From Lachnospiraceae bacterium YSB2008 (GTDB lineage Bacteria > Bacillota > Clostridia > Lachnospirales > Lachnospiraceae): DNA of 64,000 nucleotides. The notes under the pieces are model-generated. The model saw only the letters and a list, made by a program, of their open reading frames with translations. It searched no databases and was not told the origin of the DNA. The stretch is from positions 62,001 to 126,000 of the forward strand of contig JHWR01000003.1 of assembly GCA_000687655.1 (NCBI GenBank), read 5' to 3'. The translations under genes were made by a program, and so were the position numbers. Positions within the stretch are counted from its first letter, which is position 1. Every line of letters begins with the position of its first letter. This document shows, one piece after another, positions 44,329-53,824 of this stretch.

Positions 44329-46236
44329 ATGAATAACGGAAAAAAAGACGCGTTGCTGATAGCATGCACACTTCTAAATCTAATACTTCTTTTTGCGGCA
44401 GGATGTGGAAAGAAAGCAGAAGTAACTGAGAGTACGACTGCTACGATATCCGATGCCGTAACCGAGGAGGCAACAACTGAGTATATAGACGAGGCAAATC
44501 CTGACACTCCTATATATGAGGGGCATGAGATGACAGGCTCCAAGTCGATATACGATATCAGCTACGTTGTTGAGGACCTCAGCGAAGAGCATCCAAATGG
44601 AGAGCTGCTTACATTTTCCATGAATGGGGATTCGAGTATACTCTTTGTATGGAAAGAGAATAAAAAATCTTTCGTTGCTGAACAGCTGGATATAAAGACC
44701 GGGTCCGTAAGTGAGATCGTGAGATGGGACAGGCTGGAAACTGAAGAGAATGACGTTTCATTTTCGATTCTGTCCATAGATCCTCTCGTTTTAAGAGATG
44801 ATTATACTTCTGTAATATATATCCCGCAGGAAGGTAAGGCTATAGAATGTGAGAAATATGTTCCTCAGGGATATTCCATGTACAAAGACGGCGAAATATA
44901 TCTTTTTGATAATAATGCGCTCTACCGCATGGAAGAGGCTGAGGTAAATGTACTGGGTGAAGACCGTACACACGCGGAGCCTTTGTATCAGTTCTCGGAT
45001 GGATATGATCTAGGCATGGAAAACGTAAGCTATCCTGAGGACTGTATATCATTTGGCAGGAGCTTCGGAGATTCTAAGGTGTATTATTCTTTTGATCCCG
45101 AGACAGAAGAGCTTAAGTCATACCTGATAGACGGATTTGACCTGACTGAGTTTTATTACTGTGGAGATATAGGCTATCAGTATTACATCCAGGAAAATGA
45201 AAAAGATGCGGAGATCGACATAGTTTACAGAGATGAAAAAATTAAGAAATCCGTAGACTTTAATATGGGTGGATCATATTACATCACCATGAATAATTAC
45301 CCTGCAAGTAAGGATTATGCGGTTATCAATCTTTATGAAGTTATGGGTGACGGCGAGAAGTATGTTCTGATAGACATGAATGCTTATGATGGCGAGAAGT
45401 ATGAGATACCTGAATTCTCTGAAATAGATTTCAGCGATGAGGCTCTGGAAGCTAAGGTCAATGAGATGTTCAAGAAATATGAAGTGAACGTCTTCTATGG
45501 AGATACTGTTCCTGAAGTTCCGGACTATGATTATACTCCGATTGAAGATCCGATAACGATTTATATTTCACTTATACAGCTTGATAATATAATGTCTAAA
45601 TATCCTGAGGGGTTCTTCCGGGAATTGACGAACGGAGATTATTACTGTTACCTGTACGTGTGCCTGACGGGAGGGCTGACCGGAAAGGATACTACCACGT
45701 CACTGGAAAGTGCGGGTGGACTCACATCAGAGATGGTGGATGGCGTTGCATTGTATTTTGATATATCAGACGGATTACAGAAGAGCTCATTTATTCATGA
45801 AATGGTTCATACGACTGATAATATGTTGCTGGCTGAAGGATATATAGATGACAGTGAATGGGATAGCTTCAATCCGGATGGTTTTTCATATTATTACGCT
45901 TATGTGTCTGAAGATGGAAATGGATATGACGGATACGATGTCGGAAATATGGATTATACCGGATTAAGCGATGACTATATCGAAGGAAACTTTGATAACA
46001 TCTATTTCTACACAATCTACAGCAAGACATATGAGACTGAAGACAGGGCGACCATATATGAGAATCTTCTTATGGACTATATGTCGGAAGGTACAGAGGA
46101 TATGGTATTCAAGAGTCCGCATATTCAGGAAAAGATTGAGTACTATAATGAGGCGCTTCGTAAATGTTACGGAACCGACGACTGGGGTGATGACGTAATG
46201 TGGGAGAAAGCGCTGGACGAAGTAAAGGAATATTAA
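44329..46236 (+). CDS. Lipoprotein with HExxH zinc-peptidase-like motif
   Basis: 635 aa. Signal with lipobox FAAGC (Cys at about residue 26), a Thr/Glu-rich acidic linker, a long beta-rich region (about 60-400) and a C-terminal part carrying SSFIHEMVHTTDN (about residues 486-498), an HEMVH match to the HExxH zinc-protease core, in an otherwise Asp/Tyr-rich sequence. No named family recognised. It follows the transglutaminase-like gene by 91 bp and is closed by a strong terminator. Confidence 0.78.
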   Translation: MNNGKKDALLIACTLLNLILLFAAGCGKKAEVTESTTATISDAVTEEATTEYIDEANPDTPIYEGHEMTGSKSIYDISYVVEDLSEEHPNGELLTFSMNGDSSILFVWKENKKSFVAEQLDIKTGSVSEIVRWDRLETEENDVSFSILSIDPLVLRDDYTSVIYIPQEGKAIECEKYVPQGYSMYKDGEIYLFDNNALYRMEEAEVNVLGEDRTHAEPLYQFSDGYDLGMENVSYPEDCISFGRSFGDSKVYYSFDPETEELKSYLIDGFDLTEFYYCGDIGYQYYIQENEKDAEIDIVYRDEKIKKSVDFNMGGSYYITMNNYPASKDYAVINLYEVMGDGEKYVLIDMNAYDGEKYEIPEFSEIDFSDEALEAKVNEMFKKYEVNVFYGDTVPEVPDYDYTPIEDPITIYISLIQLDNIMSKYPEGFFRELTNGDYYCYLYVCLTGGLTGKDTTTSLESAGGLTSEMVDGVALYFDISDGLQKSSFIHEMVHTTDNMLLAEGYIDDSEWDSFNPDGFSYYYAYVSEDGNGYDGYDVGNMDYTGLSDDYIEGNFDNIYFYTIYSKTYETEDRATIYENLLMDYMSEGTEDMVFKSPHIQEKIEYYNEALRKCYGTDDWGDDVMWEKALDEVKEY

Positions 46237-46251
46237 TCTGATGATCACAGA

Positions 46252-46297
46252 GGGCGGTTTTAGATGGTTTTTCACCATTTGAAACCGCCCTTTTTTT
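46252..46297 (+). terminator. Terminator after the HEMVH lipoprotein
   Basis: GGGCGGTTT (46252-46260) pairs with AAACCGCCC (46282-46290), with ATGGT/ACCAT near the loop, then seven Ts. Confidence 0.92.
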
Positions 46298-46321
46298 GCC
46301 ATTTTTGGATAAAATTACGTG

Positions 46322-46350
46322 TTGTGTAATAGCTGCATATTTACTATAAT
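46322..46350 (+). promoter_or_regulatory. Promoter upstream of the ptb-buk gene group
   Basis: -35 TTGTGT (46322-46327), 17-bp spacer, -10 TATAAT (46345-46350), 40 bp before the first small membrane protein gene and possibly reading on into ptb-buk. Confidence 0.65.
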
Positions 46351-46390
46351 GATTGTGTATGTATATTTGGTTGGTAACAGAGGATAAACG

Positions 46391-46795
46391 GTGGTTAAGA
46401 ACATTTCCATAATAATAGTTTCCCTCATAGTTCTGGTGGAGTTATATCTGTCGGCAGCGGGAAATCAGCATAAAAAGAAAAGAGTCCATAAGGGCTGGAA
46501 TAAAACAAAGGGAACTATAGAAAGCATAGTTTCCAAGTTTGACAGTCTGTCAAAAAGGAATGTGGCCGAACTGACGATCATATCCGAGAGCGGAAGCCGT
46601 GTATATGCGAAGGTAAGTAATGCTTTCTGTATATATGAAGTAGGCGAGGAAGTTGAGCTCGAAGAGAAGAACGGTTACCACAGATTTCTGGGAAACGACC
46701 GTGTCGGAAAACGCGGAAGAATTGAGATAATACTTGGTATAGTTCCTATGATTATTGTGCTCGCAGGGGTTGCACTTCTGGCATACTATTTCTAA
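46391..46795 (+). CDS. Two-helix membrane protein, unknown
   Basis: 134 aa from a GTG start (AGGATAAAC upstream). An N-terminal helix (ISIIIVSLIVLVELYLSA) and a C-terminal helix (ILGIVPMIIVLAGVALLAYY) flank a basic beta-rich domain of about 75 residues (GTIESIVSKFDSLSKRNVAE and VGEEVELEEKNGYH), vaguely like DUF3592-type proteins. Function not known. Confidence 0.7.
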   Translation: MVKNISIIIVSLIVLVELYLSAAGNQHKKKRVHKGWNKTKGTIESIVSKFDSLSKRNVAELTIISESGSRVYAKVSNAFCIYEVGEEVELEEKNGYHRFLGNDRVGKRGRIEIILGIVPMIIVLAGVALLAYYF

Positions 46796-46868
46796 ATTGT
46801 AATCCGTGTGCTGTGTGATAGATAGGAGTTAATTTGTTACAAAGACATAAATGAAAGAGGGGAAATAT

Positions 46869-47072
46869 ATGGCAAAGCAGAAGCTTACAAAGGCTGAGAA
46901 GAAAGCTGAAAAGAAGAAGATCAAGATCGAGAATAAAACCATGAAGAAAATGCTGAAGAAGCAGAGCATGGAGAAAACATACTCGATATTGGCTATAGCT
47001 ATTACACTTGCCATTATTCTTCTTGATAAAGTGCTCGATGCGAAAGCAGCTAAGGAAGATAATAAATTTTAA
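46869..47072 (+). CDS. Small basic single-span membrane protein upstream of ptb
   Basis: 67 aa from the ATG at 46869, chosen because AGAGGGGA lies 5-6 nt upstream. The N-terminal half is extremely Lys-rich (KLTKAEKKAEKKKIKIENK), followed by one hydrophobic helix (YSILAIAITLAIILLDKVL) and a short charged tail. ptb starts only 21 bp later, so it is probably co-transcribed with butyrate genes. It may act as a small membrane-bound partner; no family recognised. Confidence 0.72.
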   Translation: MAKQKLTKAEKKAEKKKIKIENKTMKKMLKKQSMEKTYSILAIAITLAIILLDKVLDAKAAKEDNKF

Positions 47073-47093
47073 TATATAAGCGAGGTAAATGAA

Positions 47094-48020
47094 ATGACAA
47101 AGAGTTTTAAGGACTTGAAGGCAAGACTTGATGCTGCACCAAAGAAGAAGGTTTCTGTTGCAGTTGCACAGGACAGTGAGGTACTTCTTGCTGTTAAGGG
47201 CGCTAAGGAGCAGAATATCGCAGATGCGATACTTGTTGGTGATGCTGATAAGATTAAGGCTATTGCAGATGAGATAGGAATGTCTCTTGAAGGATATGAG
47301 ATCATTGATGTGAAGGATCCTATTGAAGCTGCAAGAGAAGCAGTTAAGCAGGTACATGACGGCAAGGCTGATATGTACATGAAGGGTCTTATTGATACAA
47401 AGGATTTCCTTAGAAGCGTACTCGATAAAGAAGTAGGTCTCAGAACAGGAAAGCCTCTTTCACATGTATGTGTATTTGAAATGGAAGGCTATGACAAGCT
47501 TCTCTTCCTTACAGACGTTGCATTTATTCCATATCCTACTCTTGAGGATAAGGTTTCAATGATCAAGAACACAGTTGAGATCGTAAATGCCTGCGGCATT
47601 GAGAATCCTAAGGTTGCTCCTCTTGCAGCAGTTGAGGTTGTAAATCCTAAGATGCCTGCAACAGTTGAAGCAGCGGAGCTTACAAAGATGAACGAAGCAG
47701 GAGAGATTACAGGATGTATAGTTGACGGACCTCTTTCATTTGATCTTGCAACATGTCCTGAGGCTGCTCAGCATAAGGGAGCTACAGGTCGTAAGATAGT
47801 TGGAGATGCAGACGTTGTTCTCTTCCCTGATATCCACGCTGGAAATATCACATACAAGGCACTTGTTCATTATGCAAAGGTAAAGAACGGCAACCTTATC
47901 ACAGGTACAGCTGCTCCTGTTATCCTTACTTCACGTTCAGATTCTTATGAAGTAAAGATGAACTCACTTGCTCTTGGTGCTGTTGTTGCTGAAGCAATGA
48001 AGCAGAACGTTGCTGAATAA
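47094..48020 (+). CDS. ptb: Phosphate butyryltransferase
   Basis: 308 aa, typical Ptb length. Family blocks: AILVGDADKIKAIADEIG, DMYMKGLIDTKDFLRSVLDK, LSHVCVFEMEGYDKLLFLTD and VDGPLSFDLATCPEAAQHKG, with ILTSRSDSYEVKMNSLAL at the C-terminus. Converts butyryl-CoA and phosphate to butyryl-phosphate. buk follows after 82 bp, completing the ptb-buk branch of butyrate formation. A gut or rumen butyrate producer is implied. Confidence 0.95.
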   Translation: MTKSFKDLKARLDAAPKKKVSVAVAQDSEVLLAVKGAKEQNIADAILVGDADKIKAIADEIGMSLEGYEIIDVKDPIEAAREAVKQVHDGKADMYMKGLIDTKDFLRSVLDKEVGLRTGKPLSHVCVFEMEGYDKLLFLTDVAFIPYPTLEDKVSMIKNTVEIVNACGIENPKVAPLAAVEVVNPKMPATVEAAELTKMNEAGEITGCIVDGPLSFDLATCPEAAQHKGATGRKIVGDADVVLFPDIHAGNITYKALVHYAKVKNGNLITGTAAPVILTSRSDSYEVKMNSLALGAVVAEAMKQNVAE

Positions 48021-48102
48021 TATTTTGTATATAAATCCTTCGGAAGCGGCTGACAGATGCCGTTCTATAAAGGTAAAAATAAAAAGAAAGGTGAACTGAG
48101 AA

Positions 48103-49167
48103 ATGGCAAAATTACTTATAATTAATCCGGGTTCAACATCAACAAAGCTCGGTGTTTTCGAAGATGAGAAGCTTATATCTGAAGAAACTCTTCGTCATAC
48201 TACAGAAGAGATTGCTCAGTTTGATAAGATAGTAGATCAGGTTGATTTCCGTAAGGCTATGATACTTGATTTCCTTAAGAACAACGATATCGACATCAAG
48301 TCATTTGATGTTATCGTAGGAAGAGGTGGACTTCTTAAGCCTATTCCAAGTGGAACTTACGCAGTTACAGATGCTCTTATCGAGGATCTTAAGAATGCAG
48401 TAGGTGGTGAGCATGCATCAAACCTCGGCGGTATACTTGCAAAGGGTATCGGCGATGAGATAGGTGTTCCATCATACATAGTTGATCCTGTTGTTGTTGA
48501 TGAGCTTGAGCCGGTTGCAAGACTTTCAGGTGTTCCTGAGCTTCCACGTGTTTCTATATTCCATGCTCTTAACCAGAAGGCAGTTGCTAAGAGATATGCA
48601 AAGGAAGTCGGTAAGCCATATGACCTTCTTAACCTTATCGTTGTTCATATGGGCGGCGGTGTTTCAGTCGGCGCACATACAGGCGGAAAGATAGTTGATG
48701 TATTCAACGCACTTTCGGGTGACGGTGCATTTTCACCTGAGCGTGCAGGCGCAGTTCCTCCGGGAGCACTCGTTGATATGTGCTTCTCAGGAAAGTATAC
48801 ACAGGCTGAAATCAAGAAGAAGCTTATAGGAAATGGAGGCTTCAACGCTTATCTTGGCACAAATGATGCAAGAGAGGTTTATGCAAGAAGCCTTGAGGAT
48901 CCGGAAGCAAAGCTCGTGTTCGATGCATTTGTATATCAGGTAAGTAAGGATATCGGTGCACAGGCTACAGTACTTAAGGGTAAGGTTGATCAGATCATTC
49001 TTACAGGCGGTATAGCTTATGGTGAGCAGGTAACAAATGATATCAAGGAGCGCGTAAGTTTCATAGCTCCTGTTACAGTTTATCCTGGAGAGGATGAGCT
49101 TCTCGCACTTGCTCAGGGTGCACTCCGTGTAATGAATGGCGAAGAGGAAGCCAAGGAATACAAATAA
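48103..49167 (+). CDS. buk: Butyrate kinase
   Basis: 354 aa acetokinase-family protein: [19 protein letters not shown] (phosphate loop, residues 3-21), [36 protein letters not shown] and [16 protein letters not shown]. Transfers phosphate from butyryl-phosphate to ADP, giving butyrate and ATP. AAAGGTGAACTGAGAA precedes the ATG. Pairs with ptb immediately upstream. Confidence 0.95.
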   Translation: MAKLLIINPGSTSTKLGVFEDEKLISEETLRHTTEEIAQFDKIVDQVDFRKAMILDFLKNNDIDIKSFDVIVGRGGLLKPIPSGTYAVTDALIEDLKNAVGGEHASNLGGILAKGIGDEIGVPSYIVDPVVVDELEPVARLSGVPELPRVSIFHALNQKAVAKRYAKEVGKPYDLLNLIVVHMGGGVSVGAHTGGKIVDVFNALSGDGAFSPERAGAVPPGALVDMCFSGKYTQAEIKKKLIGNGGFNAYLGTNDAREVYARSLEDPEAKLVFDAFVYQVSKDIGAQATVLKGKVDQIILTGGIAYGEQVTNDIKERVSFIAPVTVYPGEDELLALAQGALRVMNGEEEAKEYK

Positions 49168-49200
49168 TCCGAGGGTTCAATAAGTATTGGAGATGATCGC

Positions 49201-50019
49201 GTGATTACAGCATTAAAACCTATAGAGCTGGGTGGAATCCGCATAGGGGATGGATATCCGAAGATCTGCGTTCCTATCGTAGCCAGAAGCGAAGAAGATG
49301 TTTTCGCGAATGTACAAAGGATAGTAGATGAAGCAGCTCGATGCGAAGCTGAATATGAGGGTAAGCGGCTGGATATTATAGAATTCCGTGCCGATTACTT
49401 TGATATGGTCACAAACAAGACTGTGCTTATTGAGACACTGAAGAAAGTAAAAGAGATAATAGGTGAAAGACTCCTTCTCTTCACTTACAGAAGTGAAGAG
49501 GAGGGCGGAAACCTGAGACATGACCGTGCTGAAAACATGATAGATGACATATACGAATGGGTGATAGAGAAGGAAGCTGCAGATATTATAGACATCGAGC
49601 TTCTTCAGGGGAACTATTACGTTGTTCGTACAGCCTCCAAGGCTCATGACAAAGGAATAAAGGTCATAATGTCATATCATAATTTTGAAGAGACGCCTCA
49701 TGATGATGAGATTATTGAGAAGCTCCGAAATATGGAAGTTCTTGGGGCAGATATCCTTAAGATAGCAGCGATGCCTAAGAACGAATTTGATGTAAGGCGT
49801 CTTATGGAGCTTAACGAATATGCTATAACCGGAAAACTTAAAGGTTATCCTATAACACATCCTGTGGTTACCATGTCTATGGGGGATATTGGAAAGGTAT
49901 CCAGGATCAGTGGAAAGAAAACGGGATCAGCCATTACATTTGCTTATGTTGGAGAAGAGTCAGCGCCGGGACAGCTGAATCTTGAAGAGATGTTTAAGGA
50001 ACTTCAGCTGTCAGATTGA
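49201..50019 (+). CDS. aroD: 3-dehydroquinate dehydratase, type I
   Basis: 272 aa. Type I (Schiff-base) AroD: KICVPIVARSEEDVF at the start, IIEFRADYFD, LLFTYRSEEEGG, IDIELLQG, VIMSYHNFEETP with catalytic His, ADILKIAAMP with the Schiff-base Lys, and MSMGDIGKVSRISGKKTGSA. Third step of the shikimate pathway. GTG start at 49201 with GGAGATG 8 nt upstream. It stands apart from aroA-tyrA. Confidence 0.95.
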   Translation: MITALKPIELGGIRIGDGYPKICVPIVARSEEDVFANVQRIVDEAARCEAEYEGKRLDIIEFRADYFDMVTNKTVLIETLKKVKEIIGERLLLFTYRSEEEGGNLRHDRAENMIDDIYEWVIEKEAADIIDIELLQGNYYVVRTASKAHDKGIKVIMSYHNFEETPHDDEIIEKLRNMEVLGADILKIAAMPKNEFDVRRLMELNEYAITGKLKGYPITHPVVTMSMGDIGKVSRISGKKTGSAITFAYVGEESAPGQLNLEEMFKELQLSD

Positions 50020-50052
50020 AGAATTACCGGATTTTTACAGGGGGGGTAAGGC

Positions 50053-51825
50053 ATGAAACAATTTCAGTTTAATTATGAAAACAAAGAAAAGTTCGTGAGT
50101 AACGTAAGGAAGATCAAGCAGTGGTGCAAGGCTTCAGTTACTTCTGCGATACTGTTTCAGATATATTCAGAACAGCTTGATAATGCGAGGGTAAATGCTC
50201 TATGTGATATCATAACGAGCGAGATACCGGAAGCACTTTATATGGGTTGTTCTACAAACGGTAATATCATCATGGGTGAATATGCCAAGGCTCCCATCTC
50301 GGTTGTATGTACTGTTTTTGAATATATTACCACAAAGGTGGAACTGTTCCAGTACAAGCTTGATGAAACTACCGAAAAAGACGTAACGAAATCTATTGTA
50401 AGAGAAGTATCTTCCAGACCATGGGTTAAGTCCCTGATGCTGAATATAACCATCAGAGGTATGTCCATGACCGGTTTCTGTGAGGGTCTGGTGGGACTCC
50501 CTGAAGGAGTAGAAGTATTTGGTGGAGGAGCTTTCTCAGAAGATATGAACGAGAGCGCTGCATTTGTGTTCTCTTCCGTAGGAGAACTTTCATACCACTC
50601 AGTTGTAGTTGCTTTGATAGGTGGTGAGGATTACCATGTAAGAACGACCTTCCTTACAGGGTGGAAGCCGCTTGGTAAGGAGCTTCTCATAACAAAAGCA
50701 AAAGGATTTCTTCTGAATGAAATAGACGATAAACCTGCCTACGAGGTTTATCATAAATATCTGAACATCAAGAATGATGAGAACTTCTTTACTAATACCT
50801 TGGAGTTCCCTTTCTTCTACGAGCATAATGGAATCAATATCCTCCGTGCTCCGACACAGAGTCTGGAGGATGGGTCGCTGGTCATGACAGCGGATATAGA
50901 TGAAAATGTTAAGGCAAGGATTGCATATGGTGATCCGTGGACGATACTTGACAGTATCAGAAACTATGCTATCAAGCTCCAGTGCTTTGCACCGGATGCA
51001 ATTATGGTTTTCTCATGTGCCGCAAGACGTGCTTTCTGGGGAGCAGAAGAAATAAGCGGTGAGTCACAGCCGTTCCAATCACTGGCGCCGACCTCAGGAT
51101 TCTATACCTCAGGGGAATTCCTCCGTACGGGCAGAGATGTAAATCAGCACAACGTAACACTTGTTGTGGCTGCACATCGTGAGGGAGAGGTTGATATAGA
51201 TAATCTTCCTAAGCTGGACATGATTGAAAATGAAATGTCAACCAAGGTTTCCATGGTCAATCGTCTTGCAAACTTTATACAGGCTGCAACTGAGGAGCTT
51301 GAGGAAACAAACAGAAGACTTGAACTGGCGGCCACTACAGACGGGCTTACGGGACTTAATAATCGTACTGAGATACAGAGAAGGATCAGCGAAATATCTG
51401 CAGATATGAAGGAGTCAGATGGGCATGATTCACCTGTTTCACTTATCATGATGGATCTCGATGATTTCAAGTCTGTAAACGATAAGTATGGTCACAAAGA
51501 AGGTGACACAGTCCTTAAAGAACTTTCAGATATGCTTACCCAGGTTATAGGAGATTTCGACAGTGAGGCTTCTATAGGAAGATGGGGCGGTGAGGAATTC
51601 ATGGTTCTTCTTCCAAATTCAGATAGGGGAACTGCTGCCGAGCTTGCTGAAAGACTCAGAAGAGAATTCAGCAGGATTGAATTCCCTGAAGCAAAGACAC
51701 AGACCATGAGTCTCGGTGTTACTGAGATGAAACCGGATGAAGAGTCCGACAGAGCATGTATGAGAGTAGATGATGCTCTGTATCAGGCAAAGGCTGCCGG
51801 TAAGAATAAGGTGGTTGTGCTGTAA
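50053..51825 (+). CDS. FIST sensor domain fused to GGDEF diguanylate cyclase
   Basis: 590 aa, no signal peptide. FIST_N/FIST_C region about residues 30-385 (ALYMGCSTNGNIIMGEYAK, GFCEGLVGLPEGVEVFGGGA, FSCAARRAFWGAE and LAPTSGFYTSGEFLRTG), a short coiled coil (NFIQAATEELEETNRRLE), then a GGDEF domain with TDGLTGLNNRTEIQ, LIMMDLDDFKSVND and active-site WGGEEFMVLLP. FIST domains are thought to bind small ligands such as amino acids. Likely makes c-di-GMP on that cue. Confidence 0.92.
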   Translation: MKQFQFNYENKEKFVSNVRKIKQWCKASVTSAILFQIYSEQLDNARVNALCDIITSEIPEALYMGCSTNGNIIMGEYAKAPISVVCTVFEYITTKVELFQYKLDETTEKDVTKSIVREVSSRPWVKSLMLNITIRGMSMTGFCEGLVGLPEGVEVFGGGAFSEDMNESAAFVFSSVGELSYHSVVVALIGGEDYHVRTTFLTGWKPLGKELLITKAKGFLLNEIDDKPAYEVYHKYLNIKNDENFFTNTLEFPFFYEHNGINILRAPTQSLEDGSLVMTADIDENVKARIAYGDPWTILDSIRNYAIKLQCFAPDAIMVFSCAARRAFWGAEEISGESQPFQSLAPTSGFYTSGEFLRTGRDVNQHNVTLVVAAHREGEVDIDNLPKLDMIENEMSTKVSMVNRLANFIQAATEELEETNRRLELAATTDGLTGLNNRTEIQRRISEISADMKESDGHDSPVSLIMMDLDDFKSVNDKYGHKEGDTVLKELSDMLTQVIGDFDSEASIGRWGGEEFMVLLPNSDRGTAAELAERLRREFSRIEFPEAKTQTMSLGVTEMKPDEESDRACMRVDDALYQAKAAGKNKVVVL

Positions 51826-51861
51826 AATGTAATAATTGTAGTTACAGATATGATATTAAAA

Positions 51862-51896
51862 AATGAGGTACACTTCAATTTGAAGTGCACCTCATT
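51862..51896. terminator. Bidirectional terminator
   Basis: AATGAGGTACACTTC pairs with GAAGTGCACCTCATT (one mismatch), loop AATTT, between convergent genes. Confidence 0.85.
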
Positions 51897-51942
51897 CGTT
51901 ATTCTTATCATAATGTTTTTAGTTTAGCATTATACAGAAGCA

Positions 51943-53034
51943 TTATTCAGCATCAGCTTCAGCTGCTTTTTTAGCCAGCTCTGCTTCATGACGCTGTCTC
52001 AGTATCTCCGCGATACGTTCATTTCTCTCTTTAATATCCTCCGGAGTAGGTTCACCTTCGATAGGAAGTATAGTATTCCAGCTTACACGCATCATATCGG
52101 CAAGATTAAGGAATGACATTATCTCGCCATGAGTATGCTGTGGAGTTTCCGGCTTGCCTATGATGATGGCATTTCTTGCCTCGATGAACTGATACTCATA
52201 TCCGTTTATATATCTGTCATTAGGATTCATCTGAGCAATACGGTTATTGTTATTGTCAAATACTTCAGCCTTTTCAGGACAGTTGATATTATCTATCTCT
52301 ATACGTCCCTTAGTTCCGTATATAATGCAGGTATTGTTCATATCGGCTACGGAGGTGAAGTATACGCTTGCAACACGTCCGCCTGAGAAATTCATAAGTA
52401 CAGTTCCTATTGCATCAGCTCCTGTTTCAAGCTTCATGCAATTTGAATTAAGTGAGAGTGGAGTTGCATTCATGAACATCATAACAGCGTCTATAGGATA
52501 GATTCCAATATCAAGGAGTGCGCTTCCGCCGAGCTCAGGTTTAACAACTCTTTCACGCTTTATGAGGTTGTAGCCTATATGGGCCTCGATGTATCTTACT
52601 TCACCGATGAGTTTCTTGGCGATGACGTCGAGTACTGTGTACATCATAGGATGATACTTGGTCCACATAGCCTCACCGATGAAGACACCCTTCTGTCTTG
52701 CAAGGGTTATAACTTCTTCAGCTGTCTTTACATTGCAGGTGAAAGGCTTTTCTACAAGGGCAGGTTTTCCGGCTTCGATACATTTCTTAGCAAGCTCTGC
52801 ATGTGTTGTATTGATGGTTCCGACATAAACGAGTTCTATATCAGGGTCAGCCAGAAGCTCGTCATAGCTTCCGTATGATTTCTGAATACCGAACTTTTCA
52901 GCAAATGCGGCAGCTCGTTCAGCGTCTCTTGCTGCCACGGCCAATACCTCAAAACCTTCAAGCTTTTCTATAGTTTCTGCAATTTTCTCGGATATATGTC
53001 CGGCTCCGAGAATACCGATTTTAAATGTAATCAT
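51943..53034 (-). CDS. Gfo/Idh/MocA-family oxidoreductase
   Basis: 363 aa. N-terminal NAD(P)-binding fold IGILGAGHISEKIAETIEKL, the family lysine in ALVEKPFTCN and the substrate-side GGSALLDIGIYPIDAVM, then a C-terminal beta-sheet domain. Resembles trans-1,2-dihydrobenzene-1,2-diol dehydrogenase-type members; the substrate is not readable. The charged Ala-rich C-terminal tail (ELAKKAAEADAE) is extra. A TetR regulator lies divergently upstream. Confidence 0.88.
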   Translation of the reverse strand: MITFKIGILGAGHISEKIAETIEKLEGFEVLAVAARDAERAAAFAEKFGIQKSYGSYDELLADPDIELVYVGTINTTHAELAKKCIEAGKPALVEKPFTCNVKTAEEVITLARQKGVFIGEAMWTKYHPMMYTVLDVIAKKLIGEVRYIEAHIGYNLIKRERVVKPELGGSALLDIGIYPIDAVMMFMNATPLSLNSNCMKLETGADAIGTVLMNFSGGRVASVYFTSVADMNNTCIIYGTKGRIEIDNINCPEKAEVFDNNNNRIAQMNPNDRYINGYEYQFIEARNAIIIGKPETPQHTHGEIMSFLNLADMMRVSWNTILPIEGEPTPEDIKERNERIAEILRQRHEAELAKKAAEADAE

Positions 53035-53242
53035 TGTTGTGTGTCCTTTTTAAATACCTTTCTCACTGATAGAAGTGGGTTATAAATCATAATCACAATA
53101 TATGATATTTTAATTCAAGTCGGCGACAGTTGCAACTTAATAAAATAGGAACACGTGACTTGTGAAAGTGTGGCTGGACAAAAAAAGGGGAGTGTGCAAG
53201 AATAATCGTATAAATTCTGATTACTCTTAAGGAGGATGGATC

Positions 53243-53824
53243 GTGGCAGAGGCGAATATTACTAAACGTGCAATGGCAGAGAGTCTTAAGCTGCTGACGA
53301 AAGAGAAGAGTTTTGACAAGATATCGGTCGGCGAGATTACGGATAAGGCCGGCGTTAACAGGCAGACATTCTACTACCATTTCAAGGATAAGTACGAGCT
53401 CCTGGAGTGGATATATGATACGGAGATAATGGAACCGAATCTCTCGGATATAGGCTTTGATAACTGGGATGAGAAGCTGTGTCATGCCATGAATCAGCTC
53501 AGAGAAGAAAAGAGTTTCTATGTGGATACAGTAAGGCATGCAGACGAATATCTGACAAGAGTTTTTCTTGAAAAGGCTGAGAGGATATTCCGTTCTGCCA
53601 TAGAGCTGGTTGGAGATCAGATACCTGAACAGAACAGGCTTGATGCTGAGTCAGAGAACATGCTCGCCCGCTTCTTCGCCTATGGTTTCTGCGGTACCAT
53701 GATAGAATGGATCGATACCGGAATGCGCGAAAGCCCTGAGCATCTGACTCGTGCGCTTCGTGAACTCCTAACTGCCTGTGAGACCGCTGCATATAAATAC
53801 GGCAGCGGGGAGATAGAACTGTAA
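53243..53824 (+). CDS. TetR/AcrR-family transcriptional regulator
   Basis: 193 aa. N-terminal HTH with KISVGEITDKAGVNRQTFYY and HFKDKYELLEWIYD is the standard TetR form, close to the DhaS/YcdC-like subgroup; the C-terminal ligand domain (about 60-193) is variable. Start GTG at 53243 with GGAGG 7 nt upstream. Divergent from the oxidoreductase gene, a likely target; ligand unknown. Confidence 0.9.
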   Translation: MAEANITKRAMAESLKLLTKEKSFDKISVGEITDKAGVNRQTFYYHFKDKYELLEWIYDTEIMEPNLSDIGFDNWDEKLCHAMNQLREEKSFYVDTVRHADEYLTRVFLEKAERIFRSAIELVGDQIPEQNRLDAESENMLARFFAYGFCGTMIEWIDTGMRESPEHLTRALRELLTACETAAYKYGSGEIEL

